A stretch of DNA of 64,000 nt, taken from Bacteroidota bacterium (GTDB taxonomy: Bacteria > Bacteroidota > Bacteroidia > Chitinophagales > Chitinophagaceae). The stretch spans positions 1-64,000 of the forward strand of contig JABDCE010000003.1 of NCBI GenBank assembly GCA_013288285.1, written 5' to 3'. Position 1 is the stretch's first letter. Each line of letters starts with the position of its first letter. The position numbers and the translations under genes are program-made. Below, one piece after another: positions 7,844 to 19,500 of the stretch. The notes beneath the pieces were generated by a model. That model was not told the origin of the DNA and did no database searches. It saw only the letters and a program-made list of their open reading frames with translations.

Positions 7844-9196
7844 TTACTCCTTCACAAACCTGCCCGCATAGACACCATTCACCTTTACAAAATAAATACC
7901 ATTGGGTAGAAAGGATACATCCAATGATTGCTCTGTTTGGGATAGTGTTTTAGCAGATGCAGTGCCGGGGATGGACGCGCCTATTATGTTTATCACTTCT
8001 ACACTTTCTATTTTCTCGTTGGTTTTTATTGTGATTTCTGTGTGTGCAGGGTTGGGGTAGAGGGTGATGGCTTGTGTGTTATTATATACATTGTTTACTG
8101 CAGTGTTGTTGTATGTAATTCTCCGTATCCGGTTATTATTTGGGTCTGCTATATACAGATTGCCTGCATCGTCCACGGCAGAGCAGTATACGTCTACATT
8201 AAATTCGGCCGCAGTAGCAGGGCCATTATCGCCCCCATAACCTTCTGTGCCTATACCCGCTATCGTAGAAATAATACCTGAAGTATTAACTTTACGAATT
8301 ACAGAGTTTACCCTATCGGAAATATACATATTCCCGGCTGGGTCAAATAAAATGGTAAACATACTACCTATTGTTGCCGCTATGGCGGGGTTTCCGTCCC
8401 CGCTATTTACATTTGTTCCATCACCCAAAACCGTAGAAATAATTCCTGTAGTATTTATTTTTCTGATTCTGTAGTTACCATAGTCAGCAATAAAAAGCTC
8501 TCCTGAAGGCCCAAATGCAAGATACCCTCCATACCGTATTTGTGCATTAGTTGCGGGAAACCCATCTCCGCTAAAGCCAATTGTTCCGTTGCCTGCCACA
8601 GTCGTTATAATCCCCTCCGTATTTATCTTCCTTATCCTTTGATTGCCATTATCAGAAAAATAAAGATTTCCTAACCCATCAAACACTAAGCCCAAGGGGT
8701 CGTATAACTGGGCTATCGTTGCTGGTCCGTTGTCTCCACTATCTCCGGGTGATCCGATTCCGGCAATTGTGGAAATAATACCCGATGTTGATATTCTACG
8801 AATGGCACTATTACCAAGCTCTGCAATATACATATTACCACTTGCATCGAAAGCTAAGTCAAGTGGTCTAGATAGTTCAGCATTAGTTGCAGGCCCATTA
8901 TCTCCCGTATAGCCTCCGCTTAATGTGCCAGCTCCGTACCCTGTGCCAGCTATAGTTGTGATGATACCTGAAGTGTTTATTTTACGTATCACGTGGTTGT
9001 GCTCATCGGCAATATACATATTGCCTGCTTTGTCAAATTTTGCTACATCTGGGTGGTCAAATTTTGCCAATATTGCTGGCCCATTATCTCCTGCATAACC
9101 CGGTGCGCCTGTACCGGCTATTGTTTCAATGTTTTGTGCATTTACCCGTAAGGCAAGAAATACAAGAAAGGCTATAGGCAATAACACCTTTTTCAT
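7844..9196 (-). CDS. NHL-repeat beta-propeller protein with T9SS C-terminal sorting domain
   Basis: Repeated TIAGTG.PG..GDNGPAT.A.L..P..LAFD..GNMYIAD..N..IRKI; C-terminus ITLYPNPAHTEITIKT...GIYFVKVNGVYAGRFVKE. Confidence 0.9.
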   Translation of the reverse strand: MKKVLLPIAFLVFLALRVNAQNIETIAGTGAPGYAGDNGPAILAKFDHPDVAKFDKAGNMYIADEHNHVIRKINTSGIITTIAGTGYGAGTLSGGYTGDNGPATNAELSRPLDLAFDASGNMYIAELGNSAIRRISTSGIISTIAGIGSPGDSGDNGPATIAQLYDPLGLVFDGLGNLYFSDNGNQRIRKINTEGIITTVAGNGTIGFSGDGFPATNAQIRYGGYLAFGPSGELFIADYGNYRIRKINTTGIISTVLGDGTNVNSGDGNPAIAATIGSMFTILFDPAGNMYISDRVNSVIRKVNTSGIISTIAGIGTEGYGGDNGPATAAEFNVDVYCSAVDDAGNLYIADPNNNRIRRITYNNTAVNNVYNNTQAITLYPNPAHTEITIKTNEKIESVEVINIIGASIPGTASAKTLSQTEQSLDVSFLPNGIYFVKVNGVYAGRFVKE

Positions 9197-9445
9197 AGGA
9201 ACATGAATAACGTTGACTTTATAAGCTTAACGAATATACTTAAAAAACGGGTAACCACCTTTGTGGGTATAAATCAAATATTCGCGAGTCGGGTAGCCCG
9301 CGATGGGGCAAAAAACCGTTTCAGATCGTTATTTGCTACAAAGCGGTAGCTCCGCTGGAGCATACTGGGAATTCATGCGAAATAAAGCGAAGGTTTGAAA
9401 TGCACCTGTTCCCCAGCGCCTTTTTCAGAATACGGACAATCTCAC

Positions 9446-9453
9446 TAACTTTG
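9446..9453 (+). promoter_or_regulatory. Bacteroidetes -7 box (TAACTTTG), only 4 nt before the ATG
   Basis: Matches TAnnTTTG; ATG at 9458. Confidence 0.4.
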
Positions 9454-9457
9454 GAGT

Positions 9458-10234
9458 ATGAGCAGTGTGCTATTCACGAAAGAAAACGGGGTGGGCTATA
9501 TAACGCTGAACCGGCCCGATAAATACAACAGCTATAACCGGGAGATGGCACTGGCGGTACAGGGATACCTGGACGAGTGCGCACAGGATGATGCGGTGCG
9601 GTGTGTGTACCTGACGGGCGCAGGCAAGGGCTTCTGCTCCGGGCAGGACCTGAGTGAGGCGATGGACCCCACGCCAGAGGAATTTGAACGGATGGTAGAG
9701 GAGCACTATAACGCTACGATACTGCGGCTGCGGCGGATAGAGAAGCCTGTGATAGCGGCGGTAAATGGCGTAGCGGCCGGCGCGGGCGCGAACCTGGCCC
9801 TGGCGTGCGATATAGTGGTGGCAGCAGAAAGCGCGTCGTTCATACAGGCATTTAGCAAGATAGGGCTGATACCGGATAGCGGTGGTACCTACTTTCTGCC
9901 GAGGCTGGTGGGCATGCAGCAGGCCGCGGCGCTGATGATGACGGGAGATAAAGTACCCGCCACAGATGCAGCGGCGATGGGCATGATCTACAAATGCTAC
10001 CCGGACGATGCATTTGAAAGCGAGAGCAAAAAAATGGCTGTGGCGCTGGCGCAAATGCCTACCAAGGGCATAGGGCTGACCAAGCGACTGCTGAACGAGA
10101 CGTACAACCATACGCTGCAGGAACAACTGCAAATGGAAAAACAGGTGCAGGCACAGGCAGGCAGCAGCGAGGATTTCAGAGAGGGGGTGATGGCGTTCTT
10201 AGAGAAAAGGAAGCCAGTGTTTAAAGGAAAGTAA
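9458..10234 (+). CDS. enoyl-CoA hydratase/isomerase family protein (PaaG-like)
   Basis: GVGYITLNRPDKYNSYNREM...GAGKGFCSGQDL...AGAGANLALACDIVVAAESASFIQAFSKIGLIPDSGGTYFLPRLVG. Confidence 0.92.
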   Translation: MSSVLFTKENGVGYITLNRPDKYNSYNREMALAVQGYLDECAQDDAVRCVYLTGAGKGFCSGQDLSEAMDPTPEEFERMVEEHYNATILRLRRIEKPVIAAVNGVAAGAGANLALACDIVVAAESASFIQAFSKIGLIPDSGGTYFLPRLVGMQQAAALMMTGDKVPATDAAAMGMIYKCYPDDAFESESKKMAVALAQMPTKGIGLTKRLLNETYNHTLQEQLQMEKQVQAQAGSSEDFREGVMAFLEKRKPVFKGK

Positions 10235-10277
10235 GTAACTAACTGACCGCCCAGCAGGGTGGCATAACTACCGAGGT

Positions 10278-11051
10278 ATGTTTTCAAAGTTATTTAACAG
10301 AAAGAAGAAGGAAGCCGTATATGATGAACTGCCGCGCACGGCCAACGCCAACTGGGCGTTCCTGGGCGCGGATATGCATTCTCACTTCATACCCGGCATA
10401 GATGATGGCGCAAAGACGATAGCAGACAGCCTGGCGCTGCTGCGCGCCATGGCGGCCATGGGTTATAAAACGATAATAACAACACCACATGTGATGGTGG
10501 ATTACTACCCCAATAACACACGGACGATACAGGAAGGACTGGCCGCAGTACAGGCAGCAGCTAAGGAAAACAATATAGACTTAACTATAAGGGCGGCGGC
10601 AGAATACTACATAGACGAATCGTTTATGAAGCTACTGGAAACAGAGCCACTACTGACGATATACCAGAAAGAGGTGCTGGTGGAGTTCTCGATGATGTAT
10701 GAACCGCCGATGCTCTTTGACGTGATCTTCAAAATGCAGAGCGCAGGGTATAAGCCAATCATAGCACACCCGGAACGATACCTGTTTTTTCATAAAGACT
10801 TTAAGCGCTACCGCGACCTGAAGGACAAGGGTTGTATGCTGCAACTGAATATGCTATCGCTGACGGGCTACTACGGCAAGAATGTAAAAATGATAGCCGA
10901 CGAGCTACTGGCCAAGGGGCTCTATGACTACTGCGGCAGCGATATGCACCATGAGAAGCACGCAGCAGCGCTGGCGGGCATGACCAACACTAAGGAATAT
11001 GACCGCTTCATAGGTTATCCTTTCCTGAACCCGAGATTAGTGAACGGGTAA
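10278..11051 (+). CDS. CpsB/YwqE-type tyrosine-protein phosphatase (PHP family)
   Basis: DMHSHFIPGIDDGAKTIADSLALLRAM...TPHVM...AEYYID...IAHPERY...CGSDMHHEKH, metal-binding motifs of the CpsB/CapC family. Confidence 0.92.
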   Translation: MFSKLFNRKKKEAVYDELPRTANANWAFLGADMHSHFIPGIDDGAKTIADSLALLRAMAAMGYKTIITTPHVMVDYYPNNTRTIQEGLAAVQAAAKENNIDLTIRAAAEYYIDESFMKLLETEPLLTIYQKEVLVEFSMMYEPPMLFDVIFKMQSAGYKPIIAHPERYLFFHKDFKRYRDLKDKGCMLQLNMLSLTGYYGKNVKMIADELLAKGLYDYCGSDMHHEKHAAALAGMTNTKEYDRFIGYPFLNPRLVNG

Positions 11052-11052
11052 T

Positions 11053-13458
11053 TTAGCCTTTGCGCTTTATACCGAAATCGAGGCGGTAATAGAATATGGG
11101 CAGGAAGCCAAGCTGGTACTGCGTATAAAACGGATAAGCAGCACTTTTATCGGCGAGGTATGAGCTGTAGGTGACGGACAAAGCATTCTTTGTGTTGAAT
11201 ACATTGATGAGGTCGAGCGCTATTTCGTGCGTGACTTTTTTCGAGTTGAACCGTACGCCCAGCTTGATATCTGTGCGGAAGTATGGCGCAAAATGCAGGG
11301 TATTGCGCAAGCTGTCGACCACGACTACATCACCTACGACATTAGATTGGGCCACATCGACCGGAGAATATAGCCTGCCGCCAATAAATGTTGCCTTGAC
11401 GCCGGTGATGAGTGTGCTGTAGGCGCCTAATTTCTTTTCGTAGCCGCCCAACAGATTTGTGGCATAATGGCTGTTGTAGTCGGTATTGCGATACACGCCG
11501 TCGTTGCCTTTGGCTTTGGAATCGAACACAGAACCAGTGAATAAAATGTAGAAGCCGTGGCTGAATGATTTCTCGAGTGTGAGCTCGATGCCTGTATTAT
11601 AACCGGTACCAGTGTTCTTCAGGGTATCTGGGAAATCGCGGGAATAGCCGGTGCCCTGATCGAGCGCGGAATAAGAAGAGCCGATACGTGTCTCGATAGG
11701 GACATCGAACAAATACTGATAGTAGGCTTCGAGCTTCATGTGCAGGTGCTGAGAGAGTGACTTGTCATAGCCCAGAACGAAATGATGGCTACGCGTAAAG
11801 CTCATGTTGTAGTTCTGCATATCAGAGGGTGGGTTGATGGCTTCGTGCGCAAAGTACTGGTATAGCTGCTGCATCTGGCTGTGAAGGCCATAGCCGGCAG
11901 TGATGACATCGTTGTTGCTGATAGCCCAACGTGCGCCTACGCGTGGCTCTAATGACCTAGAACCATTGTGTGTGAGGTATTGCGCATGGAGACCACCGGT
12001 AAACGTAAGGTTATCTGTGGGGCGGTATTTGTATTGCGCATAGGCCTGTACGAGATCTGTATTGCCTACAAAATCTTCGCGGTGCTGCCACTGCTGTAAT
12101 GAGATGGGATACTGCCGGCTGCTATCGATGAGGTTGAGGTGGTAGAAATTATTGATGATGCCGTAACGTATAGTTTGTTTGGCAGACAACTTTTTGTTGA
12201 TGAGCCAATGGGCTACAGTGGTGGTAGTGACAAACCTATAACCGAGGATATTCTTCAAAGAATCGACGGTGCCGGTGCCTGTATCGCGGAAGACGTAGTT
12301 ATGGTTTGCGTAAACATCGTTTGCGGTTTCGGCAATGGTGAATTTGGTATAGGCTGAGCTGTTGATGGTATGGCTGTATGTGGCCCCTACTACGCCAGTA
12401 TTAGAAGTAAAGTACTGGTCGCGATCAGACTCACCATAGAGCTCGCTGGGCTGCTGGGCGAGGTTACTGACAATGAGGTTGATGTTGCTGAGGCCACCGA
12501 TGCCGAAGAAAGCAATATCGGACTTCTTGCCGATGGGGATATTTACCTTGAAGGTGGCATCCTGGTAGTTGGGTATGGATGTGGTGCCGATCTTGATATT
12601 CAAACCCTGGAAGAGCTGCAAGGTTGAATACCGGTATGTAAACAGAAATGATGAACCACCAGAACGGGACAATGGGCCCTCTGCTGCCAGTTCTGTACCC
12701 AGCAGACCCACTTGTCCGGTAAATTCGTATTTGTCGTTATTGCCATTTCGCAAATTGAGATCGAAGACACCTGCAACAGCATCGCCATACTGTGCTGGAA
12801 ATGCGCCCATAAAGAAATCGCTGTTTGCGAGTGTCTTGCTATTGAGCATGCTTACGGGGCCGCCAGTGGTGCCTGGGATAGAGAAATGGTTAGGGTTCGG
12901 GATATCTATGCCTTCCATGCGCCAAAGGACACCCTGGGGACTATTGCCACGGATGATGATGTCGTTGCGGGAATCATCGCCACCTTGGGTGCCCGCGAAG
13001 TTAGAAGCCATACGGGCGGGATCTGAGCGGCTACCGGCATAACGCTCTGTTTCCTGCACATCGAATGTTTTGGTGCTCACGAGGGCCATATCGTTGATGT
13101 GCTCTCGTTTGCGGCTAATGACCACCTCATTCATTTTCACTGCCTGCTCTTCCATCTCTACGGGCAGCACTACCTCTTTTGCAGAGGTGACTAAGACATC
13201 ATTCAGCACCCTACCCTGATAGCCAATATATGCCACTGACACTACATGCTTACCAACCGGTACCTGCGCGATAACAAAGCTGCCATTTGTGTCCGTTACC
13301 GTACCCAAGGCTGGTGAAACATCGGTGATGCTTACAGAGACACCCACGAGCGGCGTCCTGGACTCTTTATCTACGACGATGCCCCTAACAACCTGTACCC
13401 TTTGCGCCAGGCAAAAAAGCGGCAAGAAAAGAACAAAAAAGAGAATGAATCTGCTCAT
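11053..13458 (-). CDS. TonB-dependent receptor with carboxypeptidase-regulatory-like domain
   Basis: VVRGIVVDKESRTPLVGVSVSIT...; plug-like IIIRGNSPQGVLWRMEGIDIPNPNHF; beta-barrel C-terminus. Confidence 0.93.
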   Translation of the reverse strand: MSRFILFFVLFLPLFCLAQRVQVVRGIVVDKESRTPLVGVSVSITDVSPALGTVTDTNGSFVIAQVPVGKHVVSVAYIGYQGRVLNDVLVTSAKEVVLPVEMEEQAVKMNEVVISRKREHINDMALVSTKTFDVQETERYAGSRSDPARMASNFAGTQGGDDSRNDIIIRGNSPQGVLWRMEGIDIPNPNHFSIPGTTGGPVSMLNSKTLANSDFFMGAFPAQYGDAVAGVFDLNLRNGNNDKYEFTGQVGLLGTELAAEGPLSRSGGSSFLFTYRYSTLQLFQGLNIKIGTTSIPNYQDATFKVNIPIGKKSDIAFFGIGGLSNINLIVSNLAQQPSELYGESDRDQYFTSNTGVVGATYSHTINSSAYTKFTIAETANDVYANHNYVFRDTGTGTVDSLKNILGYRFVTTTTVAHWLINKKLSAKQTIRYGIINNFYHLNLIDSSRQYPISLQQWQHREDFVGNTDLVQAYAQYKYRPTDNLTFTGGLHAQYLTHNGSRSLEPRVGARWAISNNDVITAGYGLHSQMQQLYQYFAHEAINPPSDMQNYNMSFTRSHHFVLGYDKSLSQHLHMKLEAYYQYLFDVPIETRIGSSYSALDQGTGYSRDFPDTLKNTGTGYNTGIELTLEKSFSHGFYILFTGSVFDSKAKGNDGVYRNTDYNSHYATNLLGGYEKKLGAYSTLITGVKATFIGGRLYSPVDVAQSNVVGDVVVVDSLRNTLHFAPYFRTDIKLGVRFNSKKVTHEIALDLINVFNTKNALSVTYSSYLADKSAAYPFYTQYQLGFLPIFYYRLDFGIKRKG

Positions 13459-13508
13459 ATATATGGCTTGTGGTGAGTAAGATAAGCAAAGACTGAAACA
13501 TCCAATAA

Positions 13509-13540
13509 CGAAAGGGCCGGGAAAAATCCCGGCCCTTTCG
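13509..13540. terminator. strong hairpin downstream of the giant gene
   Basis: cgaaagggccggga-aaaa-tcccggccctttcg: perfect 14-bp stem. Confidence 0.75.
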
Positions 13541-13561
13541 CTGTTATATTTTACTAAAAGA

Positions 13562-16500
13562 TTACTGCTCTATTACCAGGTGGAATATCTGGTTTGCATT
13601 ATCGGAATGGATGCTTAATATGTACATACCGTTGGCCAATTTCTTGCTCAGCGTTACGTTCAGATTAATGTTACCACCGTGTGCAACGACATTATTCCTG
13701 TAAACTACCTGACCGAGGAGGTCTGTCATTTCAAGTGATACGTCCTGATCGTTGGTAGTACCAAGTGAACCCTTCACCGTAAACTCACCCTTGCTTGGGT
13801 TAGGTAATACGCTGATGTCGCTGCTGCCATTGTTGACCTGGTTTACACCGAGGTTGTGCATAGACATGTACACCCACTGGTGTGATGTCATTGTACACAT
13901 ACCCGTGCTTGTTACGGTAACGCTTACAGAATCCTCGTGCGAAGTATAAGCGCTAGGAGCGAGGTAAGGATATGTGCTGTTTGTAGCGCCTACTATCAAC
14001 TTACCATCTACGAACCACTGGTATGAAGGAGTACCAGGACCACCGCTTGTAACATTAGCAGTCAAAGTAATGGTCTGACCAGGAGCAGCACTTGTGCTAC
14101 CACCGATAGATACATGCGGTATCTGTGCAGAATCTACCGTCATCTGTACCTTATTACTTGGTACTGTCTTCGTAACGAGGCAAGGATAGTTGCTGACCAT
14201 GCTGGTATACACTATGTCCTTGTTATTCGGTACGAAAGTAAAGGTAGAACCAAAACCAACGCTTGCGCCATTGACAAACCAAGTGTATGAAGGCGAAGTA
14301 CCACCGAATGACGGATTAGCCTTCAATGTTACCGGCAGACCCTGACAAACTGTATCGCCCGGATCAGCAGTCAAAGTAGCTGTTGGCGTCATCGGATCAA
14401 GCACCTTCATAGTCACTGAACTGCTTACAGTAGAAGGAATAGCACAAACTGTATCGCTCACCAATGTAACCACTACCACATCACCATCATGCGGCGTCAT
14501 GTAAGCATAACCAGTTGTGTGCGCAACTACTGTACCGTTAATAGCCCAGGTGTATGCAGGACTAACACCGCCATGAGTAATAGACGAACTAAACGTGGTG
14601 GATGAACCCGCACAAACCGTATCGCCAGGAGCAGCTATCAGATTGATAGTTGGTACAACTGTTGGTATTACGATTATATTAACGCTGCCAGTCATAGTCG
14701 AACTGCAACCAGTAAGTGTGTTTGTACCTATTACAGTGTACGTACCGACTACTTTTTGCAGACCAAAGTCAATGGGGCCACCTGTACCCGGTATAGGACC
14801 TGTAGCTATTTTAGTACCTACGTACAGGAGATAATTAACACCTGTAGATGAACCATTAAGGCCAACATGAACACCCGCATCAGTAGAACACATAGTACCA
14901 CCGCCTGTGACAACAAATGTATTTGTTGGCAACGGCTGTACTGTGATGTTAATGAACGTATCGCAACCAGAGCTCATTGAGTAATAGATGGTAGCTGCAC
15001 CCAAACTAACTCCGGTTACTGTACCAGTAGAGCTAACCGATGCAATACCAGGCGCTGAACTTGACCAAGAACCACCCGGAACCATATCTGTGAATGCATA
15101 AGAAGAACCGTAACATACGTTGATATTTCCTATGATCGCCGCAGGTGTTGGAGTAACCGTAAGCGGGCTAGTAACAGAGCAACCGAATGAAGAAGTATAA
15201 GATATAATTGCGGTACCCAGTGCGACACCTGTTACATTACCAGAAGCATCGACTGTAGCGATACTTGTAGGGCTACTGCTCCATGAACCCGGAGTAGTAC
15301 CATCAAAGAACGTAGTAGTATGCGCGGCACCTAAACATATACTTGGCTGGCCAATAATAGCCGATGGAGCCGGATCGATCGTAAGCATAGATGAGATGCT
15401 GCAACCTGTTGTTTTGAATGTATAGCTTATAAATGTAGAACCCGGAGCTATGCCTGTGGCACGGCCAGAGGTTACACCAATGGTTGCAACCGCCGGAACA
15501 CTGCTGCTCCATGTACCACCCGGATCAGTATCAGTGAATACATATGATGTACCCTGACAAATATCAGCTGGTGAAGTACCTGCGAAACTTGCAGGCAACG
15601 GATCCACGGTTACTGTAGTTTGAGAGAAGCAGCCTGTAGGTATAGTATACTGTATCACTGCTGTACCTGCTATATTACCTTGTACGATACCTGGCGAACT
15701 AGTGCTCGGCGGTATTATAGATGCTATAGAAGGACTAACGCTGCTCCAACTACCACCCGGAGTAGCGCTAAACAGTGCAGTGGACGCATTAACACAAACC
15801 GTGTTGACACCTGTAACCACTGACGGATTAGGAAGCACAGTTATGTTTGTAGGAACTGAACAGCCAGCAGCAGACAGGAACACTATTGTTGCCACACCTG
15901 GCCTTACCCCGGTAACAATACCTGAAGTAGCGCCCACGGTAGCTATAGTAGGTGCTGAACTGCTCCATGAACCCGTACCTGAACCTACCAAAGCTAACGG
16001 TTGGCCCACACAGACATTAGTAGTTGGGTAAGTAACCGTAGGCATAGGATTAACTGTTACCTGTTTAGTAGCGGAGCATCCACCGACAGTATAGCTGATG
16101 GTAGTGCTGCCGAGTGTATTACCGGTAGCCGCCGCCGCAGGTACTGAACCTGAAATACTCGCGATCAATGGGACAGCAGAACTCCAAGTACCACCGGTAA
16201 CCCCGTCATTGTAATTCTGGGTAAGACCGAGGCATATCTGAGGATTACCCACGATAGCAGAAGGAACAGGATTAACAGCTACAGGAAGCGTTGCAATACA
16301 ACCCTTAGGCGTAGTATAAGCAATAACGGCCGAACCTGCAGCTACACCTGTAACATAACCAGTACCGATACCCACAGAAGCTTTTGAAGGTGAACTGCTG
16401 CTCCATGTACCACCCAATGTAGTATCAACAAAGACAGTTGTCTGACCAACGCATACTATGTTGCTGCCGATGATCGGAGAAATCGGGTTAATGATAATCA

Positions 16501-19500
16501 CAGTATCCTTAATGCAACCTGAGCCTGCTGAATAAGATATCAGGAGCGTACCTGAGGTGAGTATATTCATTGCGCCGGAAGAAGGATTAATAGTAGCGAG
16601 TGTAGTATCTCCACTCGTCCATACACCGCCGGAAACTGCATCGCTCAATATAACACCAGGCTGCGCTACGCAGACTGCACCAGGAGCAATGATGGAACTT
16701 GGCGGAGGCACGACTACGAGCGGCGCATTTATCTGGCACCCTGTAGTAGCAGCTGTAAATATAATGTTGGTACCGCCTGCGCTAACCCCCGTAGCTACAC
16801 CACCAGAAGTGATGGTAGCAATAGCAGGGAAAGAACTGCTCCATGTACCAGTACCAGGATTGGTAAATGTGGCAGGGTTGCCCACACACACACTTGCCGG
16901 GCCAGTTATAGCAGCCGGAAGCGGATTGATGGTCAACACCTTTGTTGAAGAACATCCGGTAGGCAATGTATAAGTAACTGTAGCAGCGCCAGATACCGCA
17001 CCGGCTGTAACTACACCTGATGTGGCACCGATAGTAACCAAACTACCCGGAGCAACACTCCATGTACCACCAGGACTTGAGCAAGACACTGTTACCGTAG
17101 ACAACGCACACAAATTAGCAGAAGATGATGTTATTGCATTTGGCAATGGTTCGACAGTTACTGGAGTTGTACTAATACAGCCTGCGCTGAGATTATATGT
17201 AACTGTAGCCGAACCTGCATTGATACCTGTGTATACCCCTGACACCGGATCAATAGCACCTACGAACGCAGAAGAACTGGTCCAAGTACCACCACCGGCA
17301 TCGCTGAATGTAGTTGTCTGGCCTTTGCAGACCTGTGGCGTACCTGTTATAGGATTTGGAGACGAACTCACATTTACGGTGTAGTTACTTACGCAACCCG
17401 AAGGCAATGTATAAGTAATAGGCGCAGATCCGGGAGTAACACCTGTAACCGAGCCACCTGTCAGTGTGATGGTAGCTACTGACGTACTACCGCTTATCCA
17501 GGTACCGAAAGGCACTGTACTTGTCAGCGGAATGCTATGGCCAGTACAAACGTCAGGACCTCCGGAAATAACACCTACCGGATAAACTGTAACTGTCTGT
17601 GCTGCCTGGCATGTGCCGCCCAGCGTATAAGAGATAGTAGCTGTGCCCGCGGCGTTACCATAAATAGTACCAACAGAACCTCCCGACGGAACCGTAGCTA
17701 CGGCAGAATTACTTGTATACCATGTACCACCCCCCACTACATCATTAAGGGTAGTAGTAAGGCCCTGGCAAACCGTGGCTGTACCAAATATTGGGCCCGG
17801 AGACGGTGTAACTGTAACTGTAGTAGTCACATAACAACCCACCGAGTACGTAATCACCGCAGTGCCTATTGTGCCGCCCGGAGTAACGAGCGCTGTTGTA
17901 AGACCTGAAGGAACGACTGTAGCTACAGTTGGATCGCTGCTCACCCATGTACCGACTACTGTTGACGCATCGGACAAGGTCAATGTCTGGGTGAGACAAA
18001 GCGGGCCACCTCCTGTGATAGCGGGTGGTAGCGGGTTAACGGTCATGATGGTACTCACCGCACAAGACCCACCTAAAGAATAGCTAACAGTAGATGTACC
18101 TGTAGTGATACCATAGAATGAACCTGTTGTACCATCAATAGTACCTACAGAAGGAGACATACTTGTCCAGGTGCCGCCAGAGATAGCGTCACTCAGACTT
18201 ACCGCAGTGTTAACGCAAAGCGTTATAGGCCCGGTAATCGCCTTAGGCGTAGGGCTTACTGTAACCGAAGTATTACGTGAGCAACCAGTGGAAGTGAGCG
18301 TGAACACGATAGGCGCTGTGCCTAAAGCCACACCTGTAACGACACCTGTACCCGGAGTAACTGTAGCCGTAGCCGGAGCAAGGCTTGCCCATGTACCAGG
18401 ACCACCAGCATCGCTTAATAATATACTAGCTCCGATACATACAGCGGAAGGCCCTGTAACTACCGGAGGTAAACCATTGATTGTTATTACGGCGCTGGCT
18501 GTGCAACCAGTAGGTAATGTATACACTACTGTTGCGGTACCTGGCGTAGCGCCTGCGGTAACCGAGCCACCGGGTGTAATAGCAATAGTAGTGCTCGGAG
18601 AACTCCAAGTACCACCTGTAGTGAAGTCGCTCAACAGAATTGATGATCCGATACAAACCTGTGTAGGGCCAGCAACGGGAGCCGGTAAAGGATTAACAGT
18701 AACCGGCGTACTGATGTAGCAGCCAGTTGACGTTAATTTATAAGTAACTGTAGTGGTACCTACCGTGTTGCCGGAGAGAATACCGGTGGTAGACCCAATG
18801 CCCGCGATAGCGCCGCTGGTTGTACTCCAGGTACCACCTGCCATTGCATCGCTCAGCGTAGATGTACCTCCGACACACACATTGGTTTTACCAATTATCG
18901 TTGTTGGTATCGGATTGACCGTTACTACGGTCGTTGCGGCACAACTGTTAGCAATAGTATAACTTACGGTAGCTGTGCCGACCCCTGCGCCTGTAACTGT
19001 GGCCCCTGACATAGTGGCAACAGATGTAGGAAGACTACTCCATGTACCAACAGGTGTTGTAATATCACTTAAGAGGCTTGAGGCACCTACGCATATATTA
19101 GTATTGCCGGTGATAGGCTTTGGCATGGTAAGAACAGTAACTGTTTTAGAAACTTTGCAACTACCGCCCAATGAATAAGTAATAGATGCTGTACCTGAAC
19201 TTACACCGGTAACTACACCCGTTGAAGGATCGATGGAACCTATGCCGGGGCCAGCGCTCACCCATCCGCCACCAGTAATAGCATCGCTCAATGTGATTTT
19301 AGCACCAGGACACACAGTGAATAAACTGCCGCCTATAGGACCAGGAGCAGGCCCAACGGTAACTACGGTTGTTGTAAAGCAACCCGTAGTAAATGATGTA
19401 TAAGTTACTGTAGCGGTACCAGCAGACAAGCCGGTAACCACGTACACCCCACTCGTTGTGGTTGCAGAAATAGTAGACCCTGTGAATGACCACGAACCTC

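Noticed and set aside
9470-10132. 220-aa minus-strand ORF
   Set aside because: Antisense of the unambiguous enoyl-CoA hydratase gene.
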